A stretch of 64,000 nt of DNA from Candidatus Dormiibacterota bacterium (GTDB lineage: Bacteria; Vulcanimicrobiota; Vulcanimicrobiia; Vulcanimicrobiales; Vulcanimicrobiaceae), in assembly GCA_035532035.1 (NCBI GenBank), contig DATKRS010000029.1, forward strand, positions 62,001 to 126,000, written 5' to 3'. The notes beneath the pieces are model-generated. The model saw nothing but the letters and a program-made list of their open reading frames with translations, was not told where the DNA came from and ran no database searches. Both the position numbers and the translations under genes were made by a program. Below are positions 36,649 to 44,714 of this stretch, one piece after another (position 1 is the first letter of the stretch; each line of letters opens with the position of its first letter).

Positions 36649-37866
36649 TTACGAGCCCAAGCGCAGGAGAGATTCTGCCATCCGCCGCGCCGCACCGGCG
36701 TGCCCCGCATAGAGCGCTCGTAGGCGAGCCGCGCTCTCTTCAAGCCAAGCGCGGTCCTCGAGGCTGTCGAGCGCGACGCGCGCGACCCGGCCGGGCGTGA
36801 GCGTTCCGTGCAGCTCCCGCATCACCATCTCCCCAAGATCGATGTTCGGTTGGGTGTGGAAGCGATGTCTGCGCGAGACGGCAACGGCCGCGGCGCGCTT
36901 GAGCGGGCGACCGATGCCGGGAATGCGATCCAAGTAGGTCAGCGGCCCGTTGAACGTCGCAAGCTCGGCGGCATTGAGCGGCGTGATGGCGATCGTCGGC
37001 ACGCCGATGGCGGCCAGCTCGATGCACTTGGTTCCGGGAAGCGTGACGGCCAGACGCGCGTGACGCGCCGCGGCAAGCGGCCGCCGGAGAACTGGTATGC
37101 GCGCGTCGCCGTCGCTCGGGGCGAGAGCGGTGCGGCCGTCGTCCGCGACGATCAGCCGTCCGCGCGTCGCGAAGACGCGCGGATCGCCGCCGCGCTCGAC
37201 TGCCAGACGCAGCTGCTCGTCGGTCGTAAACGGCGAGACGCCCATCGCGATCGGCAGGTCCGGGCGCTCGCGCAGCATGCGTAGCGCCATCGTGAAAAAG
37301 AACGGGACCAAGTGCTCGATCTCGTGCCGCCGGGATCCTGGCATGACGAGTACCCCGTCGCGCGGTGCCTGCGGCTCGGGTTCCTCGAACGCCTGCATGA
37401 TGGCGCCGTCGACCGCCAGGTTTCCAACGATCTCGATGCGCTCCGGCGGCGTGCCCCACGCCCGCAAGCGTGCGGCGTTCTGGTCGTCGACCGCAAACGC
37501 ACGATCGAAGAGCCGCCCGTACCGCGAACGAGAGAACTTGTACGTCGATGCCGCACCGCCGAAGCGGCGATGCAGACGCACGGCGTGCATGAGATCGCCG
37601 CCGAGATACTGCACGACGTCGGCGCCGCTCGGAACGCCTTCGACGCGCCGGCCAAATGCGACGGCGAGATAGCGCTTCGGGTCGTAGACGTGCGCGCGGG
37701 CAAACCTATCGCGAACGACCTCGGCCTCTCTTCCGGTGGCGTAATCGTCCGGCACCATGAACACGTGCACGTCGGTCTCGGGGGCTTGCTCGTACACGTG
37801 GTGCAAGAGCGGGCAGACCCAGCCGGCCACCTCGCCGGGGCCGTTTGCGGTCAACACCACGCGCAC
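36649..37866 (-). CDS. LpxB-like glycosyltransferase (GT19-related)
   Basis: 405 residues. VVLTANGPGEVAGWVCPLLH resembles the G-E-x-S-G-D start of lipid-A-disaccharide synthase, VVQYLGGDLMHAV and KFSRSRYGRLFDRAFAVDDQNAARLRAWGT correspond to its mid region, and LAVTLPGTKCIELAAIGVPTIAI to the UDP-sugar binding motif (x-S-G-T-x-x-L-E in LpxB). The core Ser-Gly is replaced by Pro-Gly, so the donor or acceptor may differ from lipid A precursors. The start is GTG at 37866, 2 bp after rfaE2. Confidence 0.72.
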   Translation of the reverse strand: MRVVLTANGPGEVAGWVCPLLHHVYEQAPETDVHVFMVPDDYATGREAEVVRDRFARAHVYDPKRYLAVAFGRRVEGVPSGADVVQYLGGDLMHAVRLHRRFGGAASTYKFSRSRYGRLFDRAFAVDDQNAARLRAWGTPPERIEIVGNLAVDGAIMQAFEEPEPQAPRDGVLVMPGSRRHEIEHLVPFFFTMALRMLRERPDLPIAMGVSPFTTDEQLRLAVERGGDPRVFATRGRLIVADDGRTALAPSDGDARIPVLRRPLAAARHARLAVTLPGTKCIELAAIGVPTIAITPLNAAELATFNGPLTYLDRIPGIGRPLKRAAAVAVSRRHRFHTQPNIDLGEMVMRELHGTLTPGRVARVALDSLEDRAWLEESAARLRALYAGHAGAARRMAESLLRLGS

Positions 37867-37868
37867 CG

Positions 37869-38372
37869 TTAGTCGCGATCCGCATAGCGCGCCAGGATCC
37901 GCGCGATCGTCTGCGTCGTCGAGCTTCCGGCGATGTGCGGAGCGAGGCAGATGACGCCGCCGTGCTGCAGCACCACCGCCCGCTCGGGCAACTCCTCTTC
38001 ACGATACTGCGCGCTCTTCGTGTGCACGTCCGGGCGAATGCGCTCGAGGATCACCTCGGGCGTCCGCTGCGAGAAGCCGACGACCACGTCGACGCTGCGC
38101 AACGCTTGCAGCATGCGAGCCCGGTGCGCGAACGGCTCGATCGGGCGGCTGGCGCCCTTCAGTCGCGTGACGGAATCGTCGTCGTTGAGGCCGACCACGA
38201 GTGCGTCGCCTTGCGAGCGCGCCCACGCGAGAAACTCGACGTGCCCGCTATGAAGCACGTCGAAGCAGCCATTGGTGAAGACGACGCGACGCTCGGCGGC
38301 GCGCTGTTCCTCGCGCCACGCCACCGCCGCGGCGAGATCGAGCAGCTGGCCGAACCAGCGTTCAGCGCTCAT
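37869..38372 (-). CDS. rfaE2: D-glycero-beta-D-manno-heptose 1-phosphate adenylyltransferase
   Basis: A 167-residue nucleotidyltransferase forming ADP-heptose. The HxGH-type motif is FTNGCFDVLHSGHVEFL, and LNDDDSVTRLKGASRPIEP is the usual second segment. VDVVVGFSQRTPEVILERIRPDV is diagnostic of the RfaE C-terminal domain. ATG at 38372 overlaps rfaE1 by 11 bp. It is separate here, whereas Enterobacteria have it fused as HldE. Confidence 0.92.
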   Translation of the reverse strand: MSAERWFGQLLDLAAAVAWREEQRAAERRVVFTNGCFDVLHSGHVEFLAWARSQGDALVVGLNDDDSVTRLKGASRPIEPFAHRARMLQALRSVDVVVGFSQRTPEVILERIRPDVHTKSAQYREEELPERAVVLQHGGVICLAPHIAGSSTTQTIARILARYADRD

Positions 38373-39354
38373 GGGAGACCAACGCGAGGATATCGTCGGC
38401 CGAAGCGGTCGCCGTACCGAGCTTCTCCACGACCGCACCGGCCGCGAAGTTCGCGAGCTGCACCGCCTCCTCGACGCGCGCATGCGCGGCCAGCGCGAGC
38501 GCGAGGACGGCAACGGCCGTGTCGCCCGCTCCGCTCACGTCGTAAACCGTGCGTGCAACGGATGGTACGTCGAGCCGAACGCCGTCGCGCGCGAACAGCG
38601 ACATGCCGTGCTCGCCGCGCGTGATGACGACGTAGCGGCAATCCATGCGCGCGAGCAGCGTACGGCCCACCTCGTCGAGCGAGGCCTCGTCCACGACGCT
38701 CGCGCCCGTCGCTTGCGCCGCTTCGTGCACGTTCGGCGCGACACACGTCACGCCGCGAAAGAGGTCGAGGTTGGCCGGCTTCGGATCTGCAACGACGATC
38801 GGACAGACGAGTGCGGCCTCCACGAGCTCCCGGCTGAGCAGACCCTTTGCATAATCGCTGAAGATCACGGCATCGCTGCGCGCGGCACGTTCGCGTACGA
38901 AGTCAGCGATGCGGTCGCGATCGCTTGGCGACGCGGGCAGCGTGGACTCCCAATCCGCGCGCACGACCTGCTGGTTGTGAGCGACGATGCGCGTCTTGCG
39001 CGTCGTCGGACGGTCGGCGACGCTGAAGACGCCGGCATCGTCGATCTCTTCATCCCGCAACAGCCGTCGCGCTTGGTCGGAGAAGGCATCCGCTCCGGCA
39101 AGCCCCGCGAAGCTCACGCGCGCGCCGAGCGCACGCAAGTTATTCGCGACGTTGCCGGCCCCGCCGAGCGTGAACGAGTGACTCGAAACCGCGACGACGG
39201 GAACCGGCGCTTCGGGCGAGATGCGCGAGACGGTTCCCCATATCCACTCATCGATCATCAGGTCGCCCACGACGAGCACCGTGCGTCCTCGCATACGCTC
39301 CACGAGCGTCCGGGCGTCGTCTGCGCTCAAACGGTCGTTGCGCGCGGTATCCAC
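38362..39354 (-). CDS. rfaE1: D-glycero-beta-D-manno-heptose 7-phosphate kinase
   Basis: A 330-residue PfkB-family kinase. VLVVGDLMIDEWIWG, SPEAPVPVVAVSSHSFTLGGAGNVANNL and the catalytic YDVSGAGDTAVAVLALALA (anion hole and Asp base) are the HldE kinase-domain marks. The start is GTG at 39354 with a strong AGGAG seven bases upstream. It stands between gmhA and rfaE2, in pathway order. No gmhB phosphatase gene is in the window. Confidence 0.93.
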   Translation of the reverse strand: MDTARNDRLSADDARTLVERMRGRTVLVVGDLMIDEWIWGTVSRISPEAPVPVVAVSSHSFTLGGAGNVANNLRALGARVSFAGLAGADAFSDQARRLLRDEEIDDAGVFSVADRPTTRKTRIVAHNQQVVRADWESTLPASPSDRDRIADFVRERAARSDAVIFSDYAKGLLSRELVEAALVCPIVVADPKPANLDLFRGVTCVAPNVHEAAQATGASVVDEASLDEVGRTLLARMDCRYVVITRGEHGMSLFARDGVRLDVPSVARTVYDVSGAGDTAVAVLALALAAHARVEEAVQLANFAAGAVVEKLGTATASADDILALVSHER

Positions 39355-39381
39355 AATGAAGCTCCTACCTGCTGCAGGCCA

Positions 39382-39969
39382 CTAATCGCCGAAGATGATG
39401 CGCTGCTCGACCAGATCGCACAGAATGTGCGCCATGACCTGATGCACCTCTTGAACGATGGCCGAGTATCCGTCCGGGCCGACGAGCACGAGATCCGCTG
39501 CGCCGGCGATGCGCCCGCCGCCGTTGCCCGTAAACGCCACCGCAAGCGCACCGCAACGTCGAGCGCTTTCGAGCGCGAATACGACGTTGCGCGAATTGCC
39601 GCTCGTCGTGAGTGCGATGACGACGTCGCCGGGTTGCGCAAATGCCTCGACCTGGCGCGCGAAGACGCGATCGAAGCCGTAGTCGTTGCCGACCGCGGTA
39701 AGCGTCGACGTGTTGACCGACAGCGCTTCACTCGCCAGGCCCGGCCGTTCCCGCAAGAACCGGCCCGAGAGCTCGGCGGCCATATGCTGCGCCTCGGCCG
39801 CACTTCCTCCGTTTCCGCACCAGAGCACCTTTTTGCCGGCGCGTAGCGCGCGCACCACCGCGTCGGCGATCGCTTCGATCTGCGCGCGGTAGTGCGGTGC
39901 ATCGAAGATGCCGCGCCGATCGGCGACGAGCTCGTCGAAGCCGCGTCTGCCCCGGACGTCTTTCGTCAC
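39382..39969 (-). CDS. gmhA: sedoheptulose 7-phosphate isomerase
   Basis: A 195-residue SIS-domain isomerase making D-glycero-D-manno-heptose 7-phosphate, the first step of ADP-heptose synthesis. VLWCGNGGSAAEAQHMAAELSGRF, SVNTSTLTAVGNDYGFDRVF and VVIALTTSGNSRNVVFALE are GmhA signatures. GTG at 39969 is preferred because its GTGA overlaps the accB stop; TTG 39981 is an alternative. Confidence 0.92.
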   Translation of the reverse strand: MTKDVRGRRGFDELVADRRGIFDAPHYRAQIEAIADAVVRALRAGKKVLWCGNGGSAAEAQHMAAELSGRFLRERPGLASEALSVNTSTLTAVGNDYGFDRVFARQVEAFAQPGDVVIALTTSGNSRNVVFALESARRCGALAVAFTGNGGGRIAGAADLVLVGPDGYSAIVQEVHQVMAHILCDLVEQRIIFGD

Positions 39970-40400
39970 GGCTGAATCCAAAAGAGCTCCTCTCCTTGCG
40001 AGACGAGCTCACCGTTGCCGGGAATGACGCGAACGATGGTTCCGGCATAATCGCTTTGAATCTCGTTGAACAGCTTCATCGCTTCGAGCACGCAGAGGAC
40101 CTGGCCGATGTCGACGCGATCGCCCTCGCTCACGAACGGATCCACGTCGGGCGAGGGTTGCCGGTAGAAGACGCCCGTGAGCGGCGCAAGCACGCGTTTC
40201 ACGTTCGCGGGCGCGGCGCTCGATCGTGCGGGCGTCTCGGTACCCTGCGGCGCGGCTGCGGAACCGTTGAACGTTGCGGGACTCTGCGCCTGGCGGCGCA
40301 CGAGCTCGTAGACGGCGTCGCCGGCCTTCACCTTGATGCGGTCGAGGTCGTGCTCGCGCATGATGCCGAGCAGCTCCTCGAGCGTCTCCCGCTCTTCCAT
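39966..40400 (-). CDS. accB: biotin carboxyl carrier protein of acetyl-CoA carboxylase
   Basis: 144 residues. A helical N-terminus, a Pro/Ala linker (around residues 40-68) and a biotinyl domain with LAPLTGVFYRQPSPD and the biotin lysine in CVLEAMKLFNEI; the usual A-M-K-M is A-M-K-L here. It carries the carboxyl group for malonyl-CoA synthesis. accC is not in the window. It lies 1 bp after hisS and is coupled to gmhA, so fatty acid and surface glycan genes are co-expressed. Confidence 0.93.
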   Translation of the reverse strand: MEERETLEELLGIMREHDLDRIKVKAGDAVYELVRRQAQSPATFNGSAAAPQGTETPARSSAAPANVKRVLAPLTGVFYRQPSPDVDPFVSEGDRVDIGQVLCVLEAMKLFNEIQSDYAGTIVRVIPGNGELVSQGEELFWIQP

Positions 40401-40401
40401 G

Positions 40402-41673
40402 CTATGCCGTCGCTTCTACAAGGCAGGCCGCAAGGACTCTCGGCTCCCCGAGCGGCAGGCGCCGGTCGGCACGGCGATCGAGGTCGCGCAGCACCGCTTC
40501 GCCCGCCGCGAGCTCGTCCTCGCCGACGATCAGTGCGAAACGCGCCCCGTTACGATCGGCGGTCTTCAGATGCGCGAGGAGCTTGCGGTCCTCGTAGTCG
40601 ATGAACGCCGGAACGCCGAGGCGCCGCAGTTCTGCAACCACGGGGAGAAGCACCGCTCGCGCCTGCACGCCGAGCCCGATCGCCTGTATTCCGGCACGCG
40701 CCTGCGCGGGCACGCCGTGCGCCGCGTCGACGATCATCAAGAAACGTTCCATTCCGAGCGCAAAGCCCACGGCGGGCGTATCCGGTCCGCCGAGCGAGCG
40801 AATGAGACCGTCGTATCGCCCGCCGCCGCAGACCGCGCTCTGCGCGCCCAAGGCGCCGGATTGGATTTCGAACACCGTGCGCGTGTAATAGTCGAGCCCC
40901 CGCACGATGCGCGCATCGACGCTGTAGGGGACGTCGAGTAGGTCCAGGGTTGCGCGAACCGCTGCGAAGTGCTCCCGGCATGCGTCGCAGAGATAGGTTT
41001 CGAATCGCGGCGCGCTCGCGACGAACGGGGCGTCGCGTTCTTCCTTGCTATCGAGCAGCCGCAGAGGGTTGCGCTCGACGCGCCGCTGCGCGTCGGGAGA
41101 GAGCAGTGCGAGATTCGGGCGAAAATGTTCGAGCAGCGCTTCGCGGTACCGCGGCCTACACGCCTCGTCACCGATGGAGTTGATCTTTAGCACCGCATCC
41201 TCGATGCGATAGGAGCGAACGAGCTCCCACGCAAGCGATATCACCTCCACGTCTGCTTCCGGCACGGCATAGCCGGTGCACTCGACGCCGAACTGATGCG
41301 ATTGGCGATAGCGCCCCTTCTGCGGGCGTTCGTAGCGAAAGATCGGGCCGATATAGTAGAGGCGCTGCGGTCCCTGCGCGAGCAGGTGGTGCTCGAGCAT
41401 CGCACGCACGACGGGTGCCGTCCATTCCGGGCGAAGGGTCATGCTCCGCTGCGCCTTATCGAGAAACGTGTACATCTCTTTCTCGACGATGTCCGTCGTC
41501 TCGCCGACGCCGCGCACGAAGAGCTCCGTCGCCTCGAAGACCGGCGTACGGATCTCGCCATAGCCGAAGCATCGCGCGAGCCCGTGCACGCGCGACTCGA
41601 GGGCTTGCCATCGAGCCGACTGCGGGGGAATGAGATCTTCGGTACCGCGTGGTGCGGTGATTTTCTCCGGCAT
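40402..41673 (-). CDS. hisS: histidyl-tRNA synthetase
   Basis: A 423-residue class II synthetase. APRGTEDLIPPQSARWQ is the N-terminus, TLRPEWTAPVVRAMLEH motif 1-2, FRYERPQKGRYRQSHQFGVE motif 2, VRGLDYYTRTVFE the histidine-A loop, and GGGRYDGLIRSLGG with FALGMERF motif 3; an anticodon domain closes the protein. The ATG at 41673 shares its CATG with the ATG of the divergent gene, so the promoters of each must lie inside the other gene. Confidence 0.95.
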   Translation of the reverse strand: MPEKITAPRGTEDLIPPQSARWQALESRVHGLARCFGYGEIRTPVFEATELFVRGVGETTDIVEKEMYTFLDKAQRSMTLRPEWTAPVVRAMLEHHLLAQGPQRLYYIGPIFRYERPQKGRYRQSHQFGVECTGYAVPEADVEVISLAWELVRSYRIEDAVLKINSIGDEACRPRYREALLEHFRPNLALLSPDAQRRVERNPLRLLDSKEERDAPFVASAPRFETYLCDACREHFAAVRATLDLLDVPYSVDARIVRGLDYYTRTVFEIQSGALGAQSAVCGGGRYDGLIRSLGGPDTPAVGFALGMERFLMIVDAAHGVPAQARAGIQAIGLGVQARAVLLPVVAELRRLGVPAFIDYEDRKLLAHLKTADRNGARFALIVGEDELAAGEAVLRDLDRRADRRLPLGEPRVLAACLVEATA

Positions 41674-42817
41674 GAACTCCGTGATCGTGACGTGTTGTGT
41701 GCTCTTCGTGCTGGCGGTGCTGCCGGCACATGCGGTGCGCGGCGTGCTCGCTACCGCCGCGGGGTCCCTGTTCGAAGGGACTCCATTTATTCTTGCCGGG
41801 ATCGCAGCACAGGCGCTGCTATCGCGCTTTCCAGCGACGCGAGCCTCGCTCGCGGCGCTTCTGCCGTTCCTCGGATGCGGCTGCGGATCCAGGGCGTCCG
41901 CGCGCTCGTTGCCCGCGGCGGCCGCGACCGCGATGACCTTCGGACCGCTGCCTGCGCTCCTACGCGTGGCAGCCGCGCTGCTCGTTTCGCGTTTTTCGTC
42001 GCGGCGTTCGTGCGAGCACGCAGAGGCCTTCCCGGCGCAGCTTGCCGCACTGCTTCCCGCGGCCGTGCTAGCGGGATTGGCCTCCCACGCCTTTGGGGAA
42101 ATCGACCTCGCGCGAGCCTCCCCACTTCTTCAGTGGCTAGGCGGGGCGCTGGCCGGCTTCGCGACCGCGCCGTGCGCCCTCGGCGCAGTCGCTCTCGCCG
42201 CGGCGCTTCACGCGCGAGCGCCGTTCGCGGCGCTCGGCATGCTCTGCACGAGCGGCATCATCGACGCCAGGGCCCTCTTGCGCGCGCGCGTGTCACCGGT
42301 CTCGCACGATGCGGTCGCATATACGATCCTCGCGCTCGCGCTTTCACTCGTCGCATGGCACGGCGGCGACGCGCTCGTGCATCCACGCTTCTGCCTGCCG
42401 CTTGCATCGTGCGCCGCGGCTTGCGCCGCGCTCGCGATCGCGCATCGCCGCACGCAATCGCCGCGCGCTCGTCTTGCCCCCGCGCTCATGCTCGCCGGTG
42501 CGGTACTCGGCGCGCCCGCCCCCGTCTACACCGCGACCGAGACGACGCTGACGGACCTCTTTGCCGGAGAGCACCTCACTTTTACCGGTACGCTCGTGCA
42601 CGGCGTGCGAGCCGACGCCCTTGTGCGCTTTGCCATCACGTGTTGCCGCGCCGATGCAGCGCCCGTCGTCGTGCGTCTCGCCGGCCGCGTCCACGCCGCT
42701 TCGGGTACGTGGATCCATGCGCAGGGCATCGTCGCGCAGACCGGAGACGAGCTCCGCCTCACGGCCCGGCGCGTCGAGACGATCGCTCCACCGAGCGATC
42801 CGTTCATTTATCGATGA
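41672..42817 (+). CDS. YcgR/YcgQ-like fusion: DUF318-type permease plus DUF1980-type domain
   Basis: 381 residues. The first 270 form about eight hydrophobic segments, including GTPFILAGIAAQALLSRF and LLPFLGCGCGSRA, whose Cys-rich loop recalls DUF318 permeases (YcgR). The last 100 residues carry FAGEHLTFTGTLVHG, RFAITCCRADAAPVVVRLAG (Cys pair at 324-325) and GTWIHAQGIV, the pattern of the YcgQ/DUF1980 C-terminal domain. The two are normally adjacent genes. Such pairs are thought to handle metals or thiols, but function is unproven. ATG at 41672 overlaps the hisS start codon; several GTG codons downstream are possible starts. Confidence 0.65.
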   Translation: MNSVIVTCCVLFVLAVLPAHAVRGVLATAAGSLFEGTPFILAGIAAQALLSRFPATRASLAALLPFLGCGCGSRASARSLPAAAATAMTFGPLPALLRVAAALLVSRFSSRRSCEHAEAFPAQLAALLPAAVLAGLASHAFGEIDLARASPLLQWLGGALAGFATAPCALGAVALAAALHARAPFAALGMLCTSGIIDARALLRARVSPVSHDAVAYTILALALSLVAWHGGDALVHPRFCLPLASCAAACAALAIAHRRTQSPRARLAPALMLAGAVLGAPAPVYTATETTLTDLFAGEHLTFTGTLVHGVRADALVRFAITCCRADAAPVVVRLAGRVHAASGTWIHAQGIVAQTGDELRLTARRVETIAPPSDPFIYR

Positions 42818-42824
42818 ACGGATC
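42797..42824. terminator. bidirectional terminator-like hairpin between convergent genes
   Basis: GATCCGTTCAT (42797-42807) pairs perfectly over 11 bp with ATGAACGGATC (42814-42824) across a 6-base loop. The stem contains the stop codon of the permease fusion and ends 7 bp before the stop of the VOC-family gene on the other strand. There is no T-run on either side, so it may act as a Rho-independent terminator only weakly, or protect 3' ends. Confidence 0.5.
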
Positions 42825-42830
42825 TGCTCG

Positions 42831-43232
42831 TCACGAGAGCGTCTTGTCCTTGCGCGGCTCCAACAGCTCGATCGGAATTCCGTTTGGATCTTCGACGAAG
42901 GCGATCGCACGCGTGCCGCTCGGCGAGGCGTACACGTCCTTGATAACCTTCACGCCATGGGTCTTTAGTCCATCGACGTAGCCGCGCAGATCGCCGTCGA
43001 CTTCGATCGCCAAATGCTCGTAGCGGTTGCCGATCTGATACGGCGGATGCGCCTCCAGATCGTAGACGAGCTCGATATACGCGTTCCAGTCCTTGCCCAC
43101 GAAGGCCATGTCCGCGTTTCCCGGATAGTGAAAGGGCCCGTCGAGCAGCCCGAGGCCGAGCCTGTCCCGATAGAATGCGATCGATTCTTCCATGTCGTTG
43201 ACGAAGATCGACGTATGCAGAAATCGCGGCAT
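42831..43232 (-). CDS. VOC-family protein, glyoxalase I-like
   Basis: 133 residues with two beta-alpha-beta-beta-beta modules: LHTSIFVNDMEESIAFYRDRLGL with a metal-ligand His, WNAYIELVYDLEAH, YEHLAIEVDGDLRGYVDGL, and FVEDPNGIPIELLEP with the C-terminal Glu ligand. The His/Glu...His/Glu layout fits lactoylglutathione lyase (methylglyoxal detoxification), but other VOC activities share it. ATG at 43232, 18 bp after purH. Confidence 0.85.
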   Translation of the reverse strand: MPRFLHTSIFVNDMEESIAFYRDRLGLGLLDGPFHYPGNADMAFVGKDWNAYIELVYDLEAHPPYQIGNRYEHLAIEVDGDLRGYVDGLKTHGVKVIKDVYASPSGTRAIAFVEDPNGIPIELLEPRKDKTLS

Positions 43233-43250
43233 GATGACAGCGTCCTCTCC

Positions 43251-44714
43251 TTAGTGTAAAAAGTGGCGGTGCGACGAGAAGACGAGGGCGATGCCGCCGC
43301 GATCGGCGGCCGCGACGATCTCCTCGTCACGAATCGAGCCGCCGGGTGCGACGACGGTGCTGCACCCTGCGGCAATCGCTGCTTCCAGGCCGTCGGTGAA
43401 CGGGAAGAATCCGTCGCTCGCACAGGCGGCGCCACGCGCCGTATCCCCGGCACGCATGACGGCAATCTCGACCGCGCTCACGCGATTGGTTTGGCCGGCG
43501 CAAATTCCGCGCGTCACGCCGCCTTTTGCAACGACGATTCCGTTCGATTTGACGTGGCGTACGACGTCCCAGGCAAAGAGGAGGTCGCGCCACTCGCTAT
43601 CGCTCGGCACTCGTTTGGAGGCGACCCGAAGCCGTTCGGGTTCGGCGTTCGGATCGGGCGCTTCCACAAGCAGGCCGCCAAGCGCGCTGCGCATACTCCG
43701 TGCCCGAACCAGACGCTGGGGAAGATCGTCAGCAAAGCGCATGACGCGCAGGTTGCGCTTCGCGCGCAACCGCGCGAGCCCGTCTTCATGGAAGCCGGTA
43801 GCGGCGACGATTTCGAGAAAGACCGTCGCAAGTGCGTCCGCGGCGACGGGCGTGAGCGTCGCGTCGATTGCGACGATACCGCCATAGGCGGAGATACGGT
43901 CGGCGTCGAGCGCTTCGCGCACGGCGTCCTCGACGTTCGCGTGCTGCGCGACGCCGCACGGAATCGTGTGCTTCACGACAGCGGCGCGCACGACGGCGTC
44001 GCCGCTGCGGCGCGTGCCTTCAACGCGCGTGAGAAGGCGAAGCGCCGCATCGAGATCCAGGAGATTATTGTACGACAGCGCCTTGCCGTGCAGCTGCTCC
44101 GGCATCGCATGTTCCGCCGTTGCGTAGAACGCGCCGATCTGCTGCGGATTCTCCCCGTAGCGCAGCGCGAAGCGTTTGCCGCCCAGATCGGCGGCACGGC
44201 TCGCGTCGTACGCGGCCGTCCGCTCGAGCGCCGCGACCGCCAGCCGGCGCCGGTACTCGAGCGGCGGAGCTCCCGAGCGCATCGTCTCGACGAACGCAGC
44301 GTACTGCTCGGGATCCGAGAGCACGCTAACGGACGCATAGTTCTTTGCCGCCGCGCGCAGCAGCGCGACGCCTCCGACGTCGATCTCGGGAGGCGGGTAC
44401 AGGGTAACCACGACGGTATCGATCGCGGGAATCGAGCGGCGATGCGCTTCGTCACGGTCGGCCGCAGACGCCCGGTCGTACAGAATCGCGCCGAAGAGAT
44501 GAGGGTGCAGCGTCTTGACGCGCCCGCCGAAGAGCGGCGGGAAACCGGTCAACTCCTGGACGTCGGTCGATGGAATGCCGTTTCGCTCGAGAAAGGCGCG
44601 CGTGCCGCCGGTCGCGTAGAGGTGCGCGCCGCCGTCCAGAAGTGCGCGAGCGAGGCTCGCAGCCCCGGTTGTGTCTGAAAGCGAGAGGAGCGCGCAGCCG
44701 TGCGGCTCACGCAA
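43251..44714 (-). CDS. purH: AICAR formyltransferase / IMP cyclohydrolase
   Basis: A 487-residue bifunctional enzyme for the last two steps of IMP synthesis. The N-terminal cyclohydrolase domain has ALLSLSDTTG, YATGGTRAFLERNGI, GGRVKTLHPHLFGAIL; the transformylase domain has RYGENPQQIGAFY, VVKHTIPCGVAQ with the catalytic Lys-His, and ASDGFFPFTDGLEAA. The protein is slightly shorter than the usual 510-530 residues. The start is TTG at 44714, overlapping the smc stop by 8 bp. Confidence 0.94.
   Translation of the reverse strand: MREPHGCALLSLSDTTGAASLARALLDGGAHLYATGGTRAFLERNGIPSTDVQELTGFPPLFGGRVKTLHPHLFGAILYDRASAADRDEAHRRSIPAIDTVVVTLYPPPEIDVGGVALLRAAAKNYASVSVLSDPEQYAAFVETMRSGAPPLEYRRRLAVAALERTAAYDASRAADLGGKRFALRYGENPQQIGAFYATAEHAMPEQLHGKALSYNNLLDLDAALRLLTRVEGTRRSGDAVVRAAVVKHTIPCGVAQHANVEDAVREALDADRISAYGGIVAIDATLTPVAADALATVFLEIVAATGFHEDGLARLRAKRNLRVMRFADDLPQRLVRARSMRSALGGLLVEAPDPNAEPERLRVASKRVPSDSEWRDLLFAWDVVRHVKSNGIVVAKGGVTRGICAGQTNRVSAVEIAVMRAGDTARGAACASDGFFPFTDGLEAAIAAGCSTVVAPGGSIRDEEIVAAADRGGIALVFSSHRHFLH

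Noticed and set aside
41296-42981. 561-residue plus-strand frame over hisS and the permease fusion
   Set aside because: Runs antisense to hisS and out of frame with the permease; Arg-rich and featureless.
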